Below, piece by piece: positions 10,055-20,510 of a DNA stretch of 64,000 nucleotides (positions within the stretch are counted from its first letter, which is position 1; each line of letters opens with the position of its first letter). The DNA comes from Ornithinibacillus californiensis (GTDB taxonomy: Bacteria > Bacillota > Bacilli > Bacillales > Amphibacillaceae), in NCBI RefSeq assembly GCF_001038485.1, contig NZ_LDUE01000068.1:19486-83485 (forward strand), read 5' to 3'. The position numbers were made by a program, and so were the translations under genes. The notes below the pieces were generated by a model that was not told the origin of the DNA, did not search any database, and worked only from the letters and a program-made list of their open reading frames with translations.

Positions 10055-10087
10055 CTGATTATTTTAATTCTAGTAATACAATTGGTA

Positions 10088-10759
10088 TTAATAATCTGAC
10101 GTGCCTTTGTTTCCGTTAATAATATCCACTCCTGCGCTTGCACCAATTCTGGTTGCTCCTGCATTAATCATTGCTTCTGCACCAGCCAAATCTCTTACCC
10201 CTCCGGAAGCTTTTACTCCCATATCTGGTCCGACTGTTTTGCGCATTAACGTAATATCTTCTACAGTAGCTCCTCCACCGGAAAAACCAGTTGAAGTTTT
10301 TACGAAATCTGCACCAGCTTCTTTAGCAAGTTTACAAGCACGAACCTTCTCATCTTCTGTCAATAGTGACGTCTCAATGATTACTTTTGTTAAGGCTTGT
10401 CCTTTTGCTTCATTAACAACTGCCTGGATATCTTGTTTAACAAATTCATCATTACCTGTTTTTAGTTCGCCGACATTAATCACCATGTCGACCTCTGTTG
10501 CACCATCCGAAATGGCTTGTTTCGTTTCGAAAACTTTTGTTGGTGTAGAAGTTGCACCTAAAGGAAAACCAATTACCGTACAAACCTTAACAGAAGTATC
10601 TTTTAAATGATCATAGCATAATGAAACCCAGTGTGGATTTACACATACGGAAGCAAATTCATATTCCTTTGCTTCTTTAACAATTTTCAAAATACTTTCT
10701 TTTGTTGTATCTGGCTTTAAAAGTGTATGGTCAATATATTTTTCTAAATTAGTAATCAT
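10088..10759 (-). CDS. deoC: Deoxyribose-phosphate aldolase
   Basis: DeoC splits 2-deoxyribose-5-phosphate into glyceraldehyde-3-phosphate and acetaldehyde during deoxynucleoside catabolism. The 223-residue product (ATG at 10757-10759, ribosome site AAGGGAAG) has the Schiff-base lysine in FVKTSTGF and the second lysine in VKASGGVR. Its length equals the usual Bacillus enzyme; the longer upstream frame lacks support. It stands alone here, without deoR, nupC or pdp, at the place where B. subtilis has yqeW, so it is a relocated single gene. Confidence 0.95.
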   Translation of the reverse strand: MITNLEKYIDHTLLKPDTTKESILKIVKEAKEYEFASVCVNPHWVSLCYDHLKDTSVKVCTVIGFPLGATSTPTKVFETKQAISDGATEVDMVINVGELKTGNDEFVKQDIQAVVNEAKGQALTKVIIETSLLTEDEKVRACKLAKEAGADFVKTSTGFSGGGATVEDITLMRKTVGPDMGVKASGGVRDLAGAEAMINAGATRIGASAGVDIINGNKGTSDY

Positions 10760-10832
10760 AATGATTCTTCCCTTCTTTAGTTGTACGTACCTCTTTGACA
10801 ATCATAGCATCTTCCAAAATAAAAAGCTATCT

Positions 10833-10861
10833 ATTATAAATTTTTTTAGTCGTTAAGTAAA
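10833..10861 (-). promoter_or_regulatory. Candidate SigA promoter of deoC
   Basis: TTTACT (10856-10861), a 17-base spacer and TATAAT (10833-10838) lie on the minus strand between the mtaB terminator and deoC. The -35 box matches only four of six positions. Confidence 0.5.
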
Positions 10862-10886
10862 ATGCCCAGTCTTCCGACTAGGCATT
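10861..10886 (-). terminator. Stem-loop overlapping the mtaB stop
   Basis: A 10-bp stem (10861-10870 with 10877-10886, one U-G pair) contains the TAG stop of mtaB and is followed by TTACTTAACG. The U-run is weak, so this is a probable but imperfect terminator. Confidence 0.5.
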
Positions 10887-12233
10887 CATTTTTATTTTAC
10901 CGTGTGTTGCACTGTCCATGATACGTACAAATGTACCTTCATTATATGGATAGCCAGATTTATTAATTTTTACACGTACGATTTTACCAATCATATCTTG
11001 TGTACCTTCAAACCTCACTTTAAGATAGTTGTCCGTATATCCAACTAGCATATGTGGATTATCCTCATCAAGAACACGTTCTTCTGGTATAACTTCTAAA
11101 ACTTCATCTTCATAACGAGAAGCATATTCTTTGGCAAGTTCTTCCGACAAGTCAATCATTTGTTGCACCCGCTCATTTTTGATATCCTCATCAACTTGGT
11201 CTTCCATTCTTGCAGCAGGAGTACCTGTTCTGCGTGAAAATGGAAATACATGTAATTCTGAATATCCGACTTTCTTAATAAAGTTATATGTTTCCATGAA
11301 TTCTTCTTCTGTTTCACCTGGGAAACCTACAATCACATCAGAAGTTATTGCGAGATCAGGTAAAGCCTTTCGGATTTTTTCTACCTTTTGGTAATAATAC
11401 TCAGTAGAATACTTCCTTCTCATTCGTTTTAATACCGTGTCTGAACCAGATTGTAATGGAATATGAAGGTGACGAACAATCTTCTCTGATTTGTCTAATA
11501 CACTAATAACTTCATCGGTAATTTGACTTGCTTCGATAGATGAAATACGGATACGTTCCAGTCCATCAACTTTAGACTCGAGGTCTAATAGCAGTCTAGC
11601 AAAGTTATAATCATTTAAATCTTCACCATATCCTGCTGTGTGAATACCGGTTAGAACAACTTCTTTATAACCTGCTTCGACTAGTTTTTGAGCTTGACTA
11701 ATTACACTTTCTGGATCTCTCGAGCGTAATAACCCTCTAGACCAAGGGATAATACAGAACGTACAAAAGTTATTACAACCTTCCTGAATTTTTAACGAGG
11801 CCCTCGTTCTATCAGAAAACTCAGGGACATCCATCTCTTCAAATACTCGGTTTTTCATTATGTTTGATACGCCATTAACCGGTTCTCTCGTTGTCTTATG
11901 GTTTTCAATGTATTTAATCATGTTCTTCCGGTCTTGGGTTCCGACAACTACGTCTACCCCAGGTATTTCAAGAATCTCACCAGGAGACGTTTGCGCGTAA
12001 CAACCTGTAACACAAACTATCGCATCCGGATTTTTACGTACAGCTCTTCTTATTGTTTGTCTACTCTTCTTGTCACCAGAATTTGTTACTGTACATGTAT
12101 TGATTACATAGACATCGGAATCATGGTCAAAATCCACACGTTCATACCCCTGTTCCATGAACATGCGCCAAATACCTTCTGTTTCATAATGATTTACTTT
12201 ACAACCTAATGTGTGAAATGCAACTGTTGGCAT
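10878..12233 (-). CDS. mtaB: tRNA t6A37 methylthiotransferase MtaB (YqeV)
   Basis: MtaB is a radical-SAM enzyme that converts t6A to ms2t6A at position 37 of ANN-decoding tRNAs. The 451 residues show the N-terminal methylthiotransferase domain with three cluster cysteines (in LGCKVN, NTCTVT and VTGCYAQ), the radical-SAM motif EGCNNFCTFCIIPWSRG (about 151-167), and a C-terminal TRAM domain. The starting ATG overlaps the rsmE stop by one base (TAATG), so the genes are coupled. The order prmA-rsmE-mtaB matches B. subtilis yqeT-yqeU-yqeV. Confidence 0.96.
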   Translation of the reverse strand: MPTVAFHTLGCKVNHYETEGIWRMFMEQGYERVDFDHDSDVYVINTCTVTNSGDKKSRQTIRRAVRKNPDAIVCVTGCYAQTSPGEILEIPGVDVVVGTQDRKNMIKYIENHKTTREPVNGVSNIMKNRVFEEMDVPEFSDRTRASLKIQEGCNNFCTFCIIPWSRGLLRSRDPESVISQAQKLVEAGYKEVVLTGIHTAGYGEDLNDYNFARLLLDLESKVDGLERIRISSIEASQITDEVISVLDKSEKIVRHLHIPLQSGSDTVLKRMRRKYSTEYYYQKVEKIRKALPDLAITSDVIVGFPGETEEEFMETYNFIKKVGYSELHVFPFSRRTGTPAARMEDQVDEDIKNERVQQMIDLSEELAKEYASRYEDEVLEVIPEERVLDEDNPHMLVGYTDNYLKVRFEGTQDMIGKIVRVKINKSGYPYNEGTFVRIMDSATHGKIKMNA

Positions 12234-12991
12234 TACAAGCCCTCCAATTCTTCCAAGTGATACGAAATACTAGCAAGTGCATATAGAGCCGCTGTTTCAG
12301 TCCTTAATATTCTTGGACCTAAACGGACTGGCAAAAAGCTATGTTCTTTTAATGAATCTACTTCTACGGGAGAGAAGCCACCTTCTGGCCCTATACATAT
12401 AAGAATCTTATCTCCTGCTTTTAGTTTACTAACGATGTTTGCAAAAGACTGGAAAGATGCGGTTTTGGCTTCTTCCTCATACGCAATTAGCCGTACTTGA
12501 TATGTAGTACTCTCTTCAATTAACTGTTTTAAACTCATTGCTGGTTTAATTTCTGGTAATTGGTTGCGATGGGTTTGCTCACTTGCTTCTTTTACAATTT
12601 TTGCATAGCGCATCAATTTTTTTTCTGCTTTTTTTGCGTCCCATTTAACAACAGAACGATCAGACTGAAAGGGAATAAATGCTGATGCACCCAGTTCAGT
12701 CCCTTTTTGCAAAATCCAATCCATCTTATCACCCTTAGGTAATCCTTGTGCAATAGTGACTTGAACTGGAAGCTCTGCATCCTTTTCCATCCATTCTACA
12801 ACCTCAGCACTAACAGTGTCATTACCAATCTGTTTAATTTTACATATTGCTGCTTTAGAATGAGGTGGGTTACAAATAATTTTATCATCGATTTGCATTC
12901 GCATCACTCGTATAATGTGATGAGCATCGTCTCCATCAATAACTACCATATCATTATTCCAATTTTCCTCTGGGATAAAATATCTCTGCAT
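12233..12991 (-). CDS. rsmE: 16S rRNA m3U1498 methyltransferase RsmE
   Basis: RsmE is a SPOUT-class methyltransferase that makes m3U1498 in 16S rRNA. The 252 residues have an N-terminal PUA-like part (MQRYFIPEENW onward) and the knotted SAM site in IGPEGGFSPVEVD and LGPRILRTETAALYAL. The ATG at 12989-12991 is preferred over the upstream GTG because an AGGTG ribosome site, overlapping the prmA stop, lies the right distance away. It is closely coupled to prmA and mtaB. Confidence 0.95.
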   Translation of the reverse strand: MQRYFIPEENWNNDMVVIDGDDAHHIIRVMRMQIDDKIICNPPHSKAAICKIKQIGNDTVSAEVVEWMEKDAELPVQVTIAQGLPKGDKMDWILQKGTELGASAFIPFQSDRSVVKWDAKKAEKKLMRYAKIVKEASEQTHRNQLPEIKPAMSLKQLIEESTTYQVRLIAYEEEAKTASFQSFANIVSKLKAGDKILICIGPEGGFSPVEVDSLKEHSFLPVRLGPRILRTETAALYALASISYHLEELEGL

Positions 12992-13000
12992 CACATGCAC

Positions 13001-13939
13001 CTACTTTTTCTTTGCTACTACAGAAACCCAATCTTCTAACTCATTGATTTCAATAATTTCAAAACCTTGTTCTTCAAGCTGATCTAATACAATTTGTTGT
13101 TTTGCTTGAATAATACCTGATGTAATGAAGTAGCCGCCGTCAACAAGATTTTCCCATGCTTCTTTAATAAATCGAACAATGATTTCTGCTAGAATATTGG
13201 AAACTATAATATCAGCTTTTATATCCACATTATTAAGTAAATTATTTTGTTTTGTGTGAATAGATGGATTGACTTTATTTACTTTAGCATTTAACTGTGT
13301 GCTCTTAACTGCTATTTCATCCAAATCATAGGCATATATTTCCTCTGCCCCGAGTAATGCTGATGCAATACTAAGAACTCCTGATCCACATCCAACATCA
13401 ATTACCGTCTCCTGACCACTTATATACTTCTCTAATGCGCGAATACTTAAAACAGTGGTTGGATGAGTTCCCGTACCAAATGCCATACCAGGATCCAATT
13501 CAATAACGATTTCATTACTAGATTTAGGTGTGTATTCTTCCCAAGTTGGAGTTATAGTAATCTTATCCGAAATCTGTACTGGTTTATAATATTTTTTCCA
13601 TGCTGTTGCCCAATCTTCTTCATTGACTTCACTTAAGGAAATTTGATTTGGCCCCAAATCAATATCAAACATGATTAAATTATTTATTGCTTGTTTAATT
13701 TCTTCTACAGTTTCACCAAGAAAACTGTTAAATGGCAAATAAGCCTTAATATAAACCCCTTCTTCAGGATAATCTTTGGCATCTAGTTCGAATATTTCTC
13801 CAAACATAGCATCCTTTTCAACTACCAAATCTAACGGGTCTTCAATAACAACACCACTAGCACCTAATTCATGTAGTATATTTGAAATCGGTTCAATCGC
13901 TTCATTAGTTGTATGAATACACATTTCTGACCATTTCAA
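13001..13939 (-). CDS. prmA: Ribosomal protein L11 methyltransferase PrmA
   Basis: PrmA trimethylates ribosomal protein L11. Motifs are DVGCGSGVLSIAS (SAM binding) and IVSNILAEII (the NxLA substrate loop). I place the start at the TTG at 13937-13939 (protein begins MKWSEMCIHTT, 312 residues), because a purine-rich GGAAAAGAGTGAG site lies in front of it and the family starts there. An ATG seven codons upstream (13960) has no ribosome site. It follows dnaJ, as in B. subtilis. Confidence 0.93.
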   Translation of the reverse strand: MKWSEMCIHTTNEAIEPISNILHELGASGVVIEDPLDLVVEKDAMFGEIFELDAKDYPEEGVYIKAYLPFNSFLGETVEEIKQAINNLIMFDIDLGPNQISLSEVNEEDWATAWKKYYKPVQISDKITITPTWEEYTPKSSNEIVIELDPGMAFGTGTHPTTVLSIRALEKYISGQETVIDVGCGSGVLSIASALLGAEEIYAYDLDEIAVKSTQLNAKVNKVNPSIHTKQNNLLNNVDIKADIIVSNILAEIIVRFIKEAWENLVDGGYFITSGIIQAKQQIVLDQLEEQGFEIIEINELEDWVSVVAKKK

Positions 13940-14024
13940 ATGAATCTCACTCTTTTCCATTTATGTTATTGTCTATTGTTCCTGATCGGATAATTAGTTA
14001 TGTATTGGGAATTAGGTGTAACCC

Positions 14025-15158
14025 TTAATCCCCTTTAAATGCTCTTTTAAACTTCTGGAATAGAGAGTCATCTTGTTCTTCTGTTTTCTCATAACCAGCA
14101 ATGTCATTAAATTCACGTAGCAATTCCTTTTGGCGGTCCGTTAACTTTGTTGGTGTTACAATACGAACTTTAATATGTTGATCGCCTTGACCATACCCTC
14201 TGACATTTGGTGCGCCTTTTCCTTTCAGGCGAAATACTTTTCCAGTTTGTGTTCCTGCAGGTATTTTAAGTTTAACTTTACCATGAACTGTCGGTACCTC
14301 TACTTCATCACCGAGAGCAGCCTGTGTAAAGTTTAGAGGCAATTCACAGAAGATGTGATCTCCTTCTCTAGTAAAGAACTCATGATTACGAACTTGAATG
14401 ACAACATATAAGTCACCAGCAGGACCACCATTCTTACCTGGTTCACCTTTACCCGCAACACGAATTTGTTGACCTTCATCAATTCCAGCCGGAATATTGA
14501 TATGGATTTTCTTATTCTTTTTAACGGTTCCTTTTCCACTACATGTTGTACATTTGTCTGTAATCATTTTTCCAGAACCACTACAGTAATGACAAACTCG
14601 ACGGTTTACAACACGACCAAAAGGTGTGTTTTGTTCAGTATTTAATTGTCCCAAGCCATGGCAGTGTGTACATGTTTCTGGTTTAGTACCAGGCTTAGCT
14701 CCAGAGCCGTGACAAGTATTACACTCTTCATCTTTAGGTATCGTAATATCTGCTTCTTTACCGAAGATTGCTTCTTCAAAGTCAAGAACCATTGTATATT
14801 GTAGATCTGCACCTTGTTGTGGTGCGTTAGGGTCTCTTCTTCGACCACCTCCACCACCAAAGAACATATCAAATATATCACCAAAGCCACCGAAGTCTTG
14901 TGCTCCACCACCAAATCCTCCGAAACCTTGGCCACCATTCATTCCTGCATGACCAAATTGATCATATTGTGCCCGCTTTTGTTCATTGGATAGTGTTTCA
15001 TAGGCTTCTTTTACTTCTTTAAATTTATCAGCTGCATCAGGCTCTTTATTTACATCTGGATGATATTCCCGAGCCAATTTGCGATATGCTTTTTTAACTT
15101 CTTCTTTGGATGCACCTTTATCGACACCCAAAACTTCATAATAATCTCGTTTCGACAC
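14025..15158 (-). CDS. dnaJ: Chaperone protein DnaJ
   Basis: DnaJ is the Hsp40 co-chaperone that delivers substrates to DnaK and stimulates its ATPase. The 377 residues carry the J-domain with HPD in REYHPDVNK (about 30-38), a Gly/Phe-rich linker (about 75-110), four CxxCxGxG zinc motifs (starting [24 protein letters not shown] and CTTCSGKG), and the C-terminal substrate domain. Unlike in B. subtilis, it is separated from dnaK by 417 bases holding a terminator, a repeat and a likely promoter (15197-15226), so it may be transcribed independently. Confidence 0.98.
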   Translation of the reverse strand: MSKRDYYEVLGVDKGASKEEVKKAYRKLAREYHPDVNKEPDAADKFKEVKEAYETLSNEQKRAQYDQFGHAGMNGGQGFGGFGGGAQDFGGFGDIFDMFFGGGGGRRRDPNAPQQGADLQYTMVLDFEEAIFGKEADITIPKDEECNTCHGSGAKPGTKPETCTHCHGLGQLNTEQNTPFGRVVNRRVCHYCSGSGKMITDKCTTCSGKGTVKKNKKIHINIPAGIDEGQQIRVAGKGEPGKNGGPAGDLYVVIQVRNHEFFTREGDHIFCELPLNFTQAALGDEVEVPTVHGKVKLKIPAGTQTGKVFRLKGKGAPNVRGYGQGDQHIKVRIVTPTKLTDRQKELLREFNDIAGYEKTEEQDDSLFQKFKRAFKGD

Positions 15159-15196
15159 TCTGTATCACTCTCCCGAATCACTTTCACATAGAGTAA

Positions 15197-15226
15197 ATCA
15201 TAACATTAACAATAATACACTGGCAA
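15197..15226 (-). promoter_or_regulatory. Candidate SigA promoter of dnaJ
   Basis: TTGCCA (15221-15226), an 18-base spacer and TATGAT (15197-15202) lie on the minus strand, about 40 bases before the dnaJ start. No CIRCE element lies beside it. Confidence 0.6.
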
Positions 15227-15296
15227 ATGGTTCACCGTTGTTTTTCTTTTATAGAGAAAGGTTGATTTCTTAGATTTTGTTTTTAATAGTTAGTCC

Positions 15297-15472
15297 GCAG
15301 CCAGTATACACTTCGCTTTCCGCGGGCGGCTGGTGAGCCTCCTCGTGCAAACGCACTCCGGGGTCTCACCTATGCCTATCCTCCCGCAGGACAAGGAATG
15401 CTTCGAAAGCGACTCATCGCACGCAGAAAAAGTGGTTTTCTTTTTCAAGGAGTCTACGTGAATACTGGCTGC
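15297..15472 (+). repeat. Diverged copy of the structured intergenic repeat, between dnaK and dnaJ
   Basis: This copy shares the core CGCTTTCCGCGGGCGGCTGG and the block GGGGTCTCACCTATGCCTAT with the three longer copies. It uses a different outer stem: GCAGCCAGTATACAC (15297-15311) pairs with GTGAATACTGGCTGC (15458-15472), 14 of 15 positions. Its inner hairpin is GTGC-aaac-GCAC where the others have AGAGC-tatc-GCTCT. About 60 bases are inserted near the right end, with their own GAAAAAG/CTTTTTC hairpin. Open frames through it are not believable proteins. Confidence 0.85.
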
Positions 15473-15520
15473 TCCGAGAAGATACCAGATTTGCTTTCTT
15501 CTACTGAGAACCACCAAGCC

Positions 15521-15559
15521 AAAAAGTCAAAGCCAAGAAGGTCCTGACTTTGACTTTTT
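15521..15559 (-). terminator. Terminator after dnaK
   Basis: A 12-bp stem (AAAAAGTCAAAG at 15521-15532 with 15548-15559) works in both directions because it is flanked by A and T runs. It lies 16 bases past the dnaK stop and ends the hrcA-grpE-dnaK transcript before dnaJ. Confidence 0.8.
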
Positions 15560-15575
15560 TATTACCTATATTTAC

Positions 15576-17426
<1,851 letters not shown>

Positions 17427-17436
17427 CTACGTCTGT

Positions 17437-18015
17437 TTATTTATTTACTTTCACCATAGCTGGACGGATAACACGATCTTTAATCATATATCCTTTTTGC
17501 AATTCTTCTACAACAACATTTGCATCAAAATTATCATCTTCTACCTGCATTACTGCCTGATGAATATTAGGATCAAATTCTTGTCCAACAGATTCAATTG
17601 GCTCAACATGATGCGTTTTGAGTGCATCAACAATTTGTCTATAAACCATTGAAATCCCATCTAAAAGACCTTTGTTAGCATCTGTTGCCTCCACTTGTAA
17701 GGCACGCTCAAAGTTATCAATTGCAGGTAATAAGTCTGTCACTACATCTTGTGCTTTGTACTTACGTTCTGCTTCTCTTTCCTTTAGCGAACGCTTTTTG
17801 AAGTTATCAAATTCAGCTTGTGTCCTTAATAATCTCTGATATAACTCTTCTTTTTCCTTTTGTAGGCTATCCAATTCTGCCTCAATTTCATTGGTTACTT
17901 CAGATGTTTCTTCTTCGTTTACTTGATTAGAATCATTAGAACTTTCTTGAACATTATCCTGTTCTTCTTCTAAGATAACTTCTTCTTCGTTACCTGTAAC
18001 GTCCTTTTCTTCCAA
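17437..18015 (-). CDS. grpE: Nucleotide exchange factor GrpE
   Basis: GrpE releases ADP from DnaK. The acidic N-terminus (Glu-rich, about 1-55) precedes a long coiled coil and the beta-wing domain with the family signature around [11 protein letters not shown] and the C-terminal [19 protein letters not shown]. The start was placed at the TTG at 18013-18015 (192 residues), because GGAGG lies eight bases before it; a longer frame from 18030 would put the ribosome site inside the gene. It lies between hrcA and dnaK in the HrcA regulon. Confidence 0.95.
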   Translation of the reverse strand: MEEKDVTGNEEEVILEEEQDNVQESSNDSNQVNEEETSEVTNEIEAELDSLQKEKEELYQRLLRTQAEFDNFKKRSLKEREAERKYKAQDVVTDLLPAIDNFERALQVEATDANKGLLDGISMVYRQIVDALKTHHVEPIESVGQEFDPNIHQAVMQVEDDNFDANVVVEELQKGYMIKDRVIRPAMVKVNK

Positions 18016-18070
18016 GTCGGGCACCTCCAAAATACATTACATGCATAAAGCTTTCCATTTTTTTACTATA

Positions 18071-19102
18071 CTATCCGTTGTTTTTATACCATAAGTACAA
18101 TGCATCTGTCATTTCATTTGATAAAGCATTCAGTAATGTAATAACTTTTCGATATTCCATACGAGTAGGTCCTAATAATGCAATTGTACCCATTTGTTCC
18201 GCGCCTAATTGATAAGACGCAGTAATTAGACTAAAGTCCTTTATCTCATCGAACTCATTCTCATTCCCAATCGTCACTTTTATACCATGTTGGGGTGTTT
18301 TAAGTAAGTTCACAACCCGGTCTTCATTCTCCATCATCTGATAGAATGAACGAACCTTGTTAATATCATTAAACTCCGGTTGTGCTAACAGGTTAGTCTT
18401 ACCACCAATATATAACTTGACTGGTTGATCCTGAAAGAACGCCGATTGAAGATATTTAAAGGATTTTTCGAAATCTCGTACATAGATTCGCATTAAAGAT
18501 ATTACTTCTGTTGTGATTACTTCAGGAAGCTGGGCAAGGGAAACTCCTTTTAGTCGTTCATTTAGTATATTGACGATTTTTTCTAAATCGGAGGCACTAA
18601 TCTCAGCTGGAATAGTGAATGAACGATGCTCCACATGACCTGAGTCTGTTACAAGGATTGCAACAGCTGAATACTCTGAAATTGACACAATTTGCAGTTG
18701 TTTTACTTTAGTCTCAAAAACCTCTGGACCTAAAATGATGGAAGTATAATTGGTTAAATCAGATAACACCTCAGCAGATTTTTGAACGAGCTTTTCAAAA
18801 TCAACAAATTCATCCCGTATTAAATCTTTCATAAGATATAGATTGCTTTTCCCAACTGTCGGTGCAATGACATTATCTACGTAATAACGATAACCTTTCT
18901 CTGAAGGTACACGACCTGAAGAAGAATGAGTTTTCTCGATATAACCCATTTCTTCTAGGTCAGACATCACATTACGTATGGATGCAGCACTAAGAGATAT
19001 TTCATCTTTTTTTGAAATAGCACGTGATCCAACTGGGTGAGCCGATTCAATAAAATCATCAATTATAACTTGCAAAATCATTAATTGCCTATCTGATAAC
19101 AT
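18071..19102 (-). CDS. hrcA: Heat-inducible transcription repressor HrcA
   Basis: HrcA represses class I heat-shock genes by binding CIRCE; GroEL feeds back on its activity. The 343 residues hold an N-terminal winged helix (about 1-75, with SAASIRNVMSDLEEMGYI as recognition region), a GAF-like middle domain and the dimerisation part. The ATG at 19100-19102 has an AGAGGTGATC ribosome site. A perfect CIRCE lies 17 bases upstream, so the gene autoregulates the hrcA-grpE-dnaK unit. Confidence 0.97.
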   Translation of the reverse strand: MLSDRQLMILQVIIDDFIESAHPVGSRAISKKDEISLSAASIRNVMSDLEEMGYIEKTHSSSGRVPSEKGYRYYVDNVIAPTVGKSNLYLMKDLIRDEFVDFEKLVQKSAEVLSDLTNYTSIILGPEVFETKVKQLQIVSISEYSAVAILVTDSGHVEHRSFTIPAEISASDLEKIVNILNERLKGVSLAQLPEVITTEVISLMRIYVRDFEKSFKYLQSAFFQDQPVKLYIGGKTNLLAQPEFNDINKVRSFYQMMENEDRVVNLLKTPQHGIKVTIGNENEFDEIKDFSLITASYQLGAEQMGTIALLGPTRMEYRKVITLLNALSNEMTDALYLWYKNNG

Positions 19103-19118
19103 TTAATGATCACCTCTG

Positions 19119-19145
19119 TTAGCACTCTCATTACTTGAGTGCTAA
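19119..19145 (-). promoter_or_regulatory. CIRCE operator of hrcA
   Basis: The perfect inverted repeat TTAGCACTC-N9-GAGTGCTAA (19119-19127 and 19137-19145) equals the CIRCE consensus without mismatch. Confidence 0.97.
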
Positions 19146-19155
19146 TTCTAATAAT

Positions 19156-19184
19156 AAATTATCAAATCCTTATTTTTTTGTCAA
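19156..19184 (-). promoter_or_regulatory. SigA promoter of the hrcA operon
   Basis: TTGACA (19179-19184, minus strand) lies inside the 3' end of hemW. The -10 is either TAATTT (19156-19161, 17-base spacer) or GATAAT (19158-19163, 15-base spacer). CIRCE lies directly downstream, where a repressor would block transcription. Confidence 0.65.
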
Positions 19185-20339
19185 TGCAATTGCCTCTAAA
19201 TCGTTGTCTTCTAAAAGAAAATATTCAAATGCTTCATTTCCAAAGAGGATACCTTCCTCAGTCAGATGAATTGTTTCAACATCTTCTATTAACCATCCTT
19301 TTTGCTTAAGATGCATTATCTCATTTGAATAGAGTAAATCATGAGAAAATCCAAATTTGGATTGAAAGTCATTTTTGTTTATCCCACTAAGTTTACGTAA
19401 TCCTAAAAATAATTCTTCCTCAATTTTCTCTTTTAATCCTATTGTGTCGATTCTTAATACTGGTTTTCCATCATCCATTGCCTGTTTGATATAGGCTGGT
19501 AATGGTCGGATATTTTGTGTTCTTTTTCCAGGTAGGTATCCACTCGCCCCAGCACCAAATCCATAGTAATAATCATTGTTCCAATAGGTTAAATTATGCT
19601 TACTTTCAAATCCAGGCTTAGCAAAATTACTAATTTCATATTGTTTCAAACCGGCTTGTTTCATATTCTTCTTTAAGATCTCATACATTTTAACTTCTTC
19701 TTCTTGTGCAGGACGGTGGAGTTTCCCCTTTTTATATCGGTTATAGAAAATTGTTTTAGGTTCGATTTGCAAGGAGTACGCCGAATAATGAGGTAAATCA
19801 AAAGAAAGTGCTTCTTTCACTGTACGCTCAAAGTGTTCCGCAGTTTGGTTTGGTAAAGAATAAATCATGTCCAAACTAATATTATTTAGTCCTTGTTGTT
19901 TTAATAGGTCAACAGTTTTATATACATCCTCTATTCGATGTGCTCTGCCTAACTCCTTTAACATTACATCATCAAAGACTTGTACACCTAACGAGACACG
20001 ATTAATACCATATTCTCTTAATAGCTTAGCCTTCTCTTCATCGAAGTCACCTGGGTTCGCTTCGATTGTGTATTCCTCGCAATTCCACACATCAAATTTA
20101 TCCGAAATTAAAGAAAGGAGCTTTTTTAATTGTAAATGCGTTAAGGCTGTTGGCGTACCTCCTCCAATAAAAATTGTCTTCACAGGATTCTTTTCCCCTG
20201 AAACCTGCACATTGACCTCATTGGATAACGCCTCTAAATACTCCGTAGCCAACTGCTCATTATAAAAGAACTTCGTAAAATCACAATAATGACAAATATG
20301 CTGGCAAAACGGAATATGAATATATACAGACTGAATCAT
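19170..20339 (-). CDS. hemW: Heme chaperone HemW (radical SAM)
   Basis: HemW resembles the oxygen-independent coproporphyrinogen oxidase HemN but acts as a heme-binding chaperone in the proteins studied. The 389 residues start with YIHIPFCQHICHYCDF, giving the radical-SAM cysteines 12, 16 and 19, followed by IFIGGGTPTAL (SAM binding) and a HemN_C-like tail. The short N-terminus without an extra motif fits HemW rather than HemN. It lies between lepA and hrcA as in B. subtilis (yqeR), and its end carries the hrcA -35 box. Confidence 0.93.
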   Translation of the reverse strand: MIQSVYIHIPFCQHICHYCDFTKFFYNEQLATEYLEALSNEVNVQVSGEKNPVKTIFIGGGTPTALTHLQLKKLLSLISDKFDVWNCEEYTIEANPGDFDEEKAKLLREYGINRVSLGVQVFDDVMLKELGRAHRIEDVYKTVDLLKQQGLNNISLDMIYSLPNQTAEHFERTVKEALSFDLPHYSAYSLQIEPKTIFYNRYKKGKLHRPAQEEEVKMYEILKKNMKQAGLKQYEISNFAKPGFESKHNLTYWNNDYYYGFGAGASGYLPGKRTQNIRPLPAYIKQAMDDGKPVLRIDTIGLKEKIEEELFLGLRKLSGINKNDFQSKFGFSHDLLYSNEIMHLKQKGWLIEDVETIHLTEEGILFGNEAFEYFLLEDNDLEAIALTKK

Positions 20340-20463
20340 AAGTCGTATCTCCTAACTAATACTTTAATAGTATGCCTTCTAATTGTTTTTCTTAAGTAAG
20401 TCATAAACTTTGTTATATTGGTTGAAATGAAAGTGGCTGTGGATCGTGATAGAACCCATTTCT

Positions 20464-20499
20464 AAAAAAGAAAAGGAAAAACTTCTAAAAAGTTCTTCC
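20464..20499 (-). terminator. Terminator after lepA
   Basis: On the minus strand GGAAGAACTT pairs with AAGTTTTTCC (20475-20499, one G-U pair), and the stem runs into TTTTCTTTTTT (20464-20474). It lies 12 bases past the lepA stop. Confidence 0.75.
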
Positions 20500-20510
20500 G
20501 TTCTCCTTCA

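Noticed and set aside
10101..10610. Plus-strand frame of 169 codons opposite deoC
   Set aside because: It is a shadow of deoC; the minus-strand frame has both active-site lysines.
15290..15517. Open frame of 75 codons on the minus strand through repeat copy D
   Set aside because: Its length comes from a GC-rich structured repeat; it has no conserved protein features and no ribosome site.
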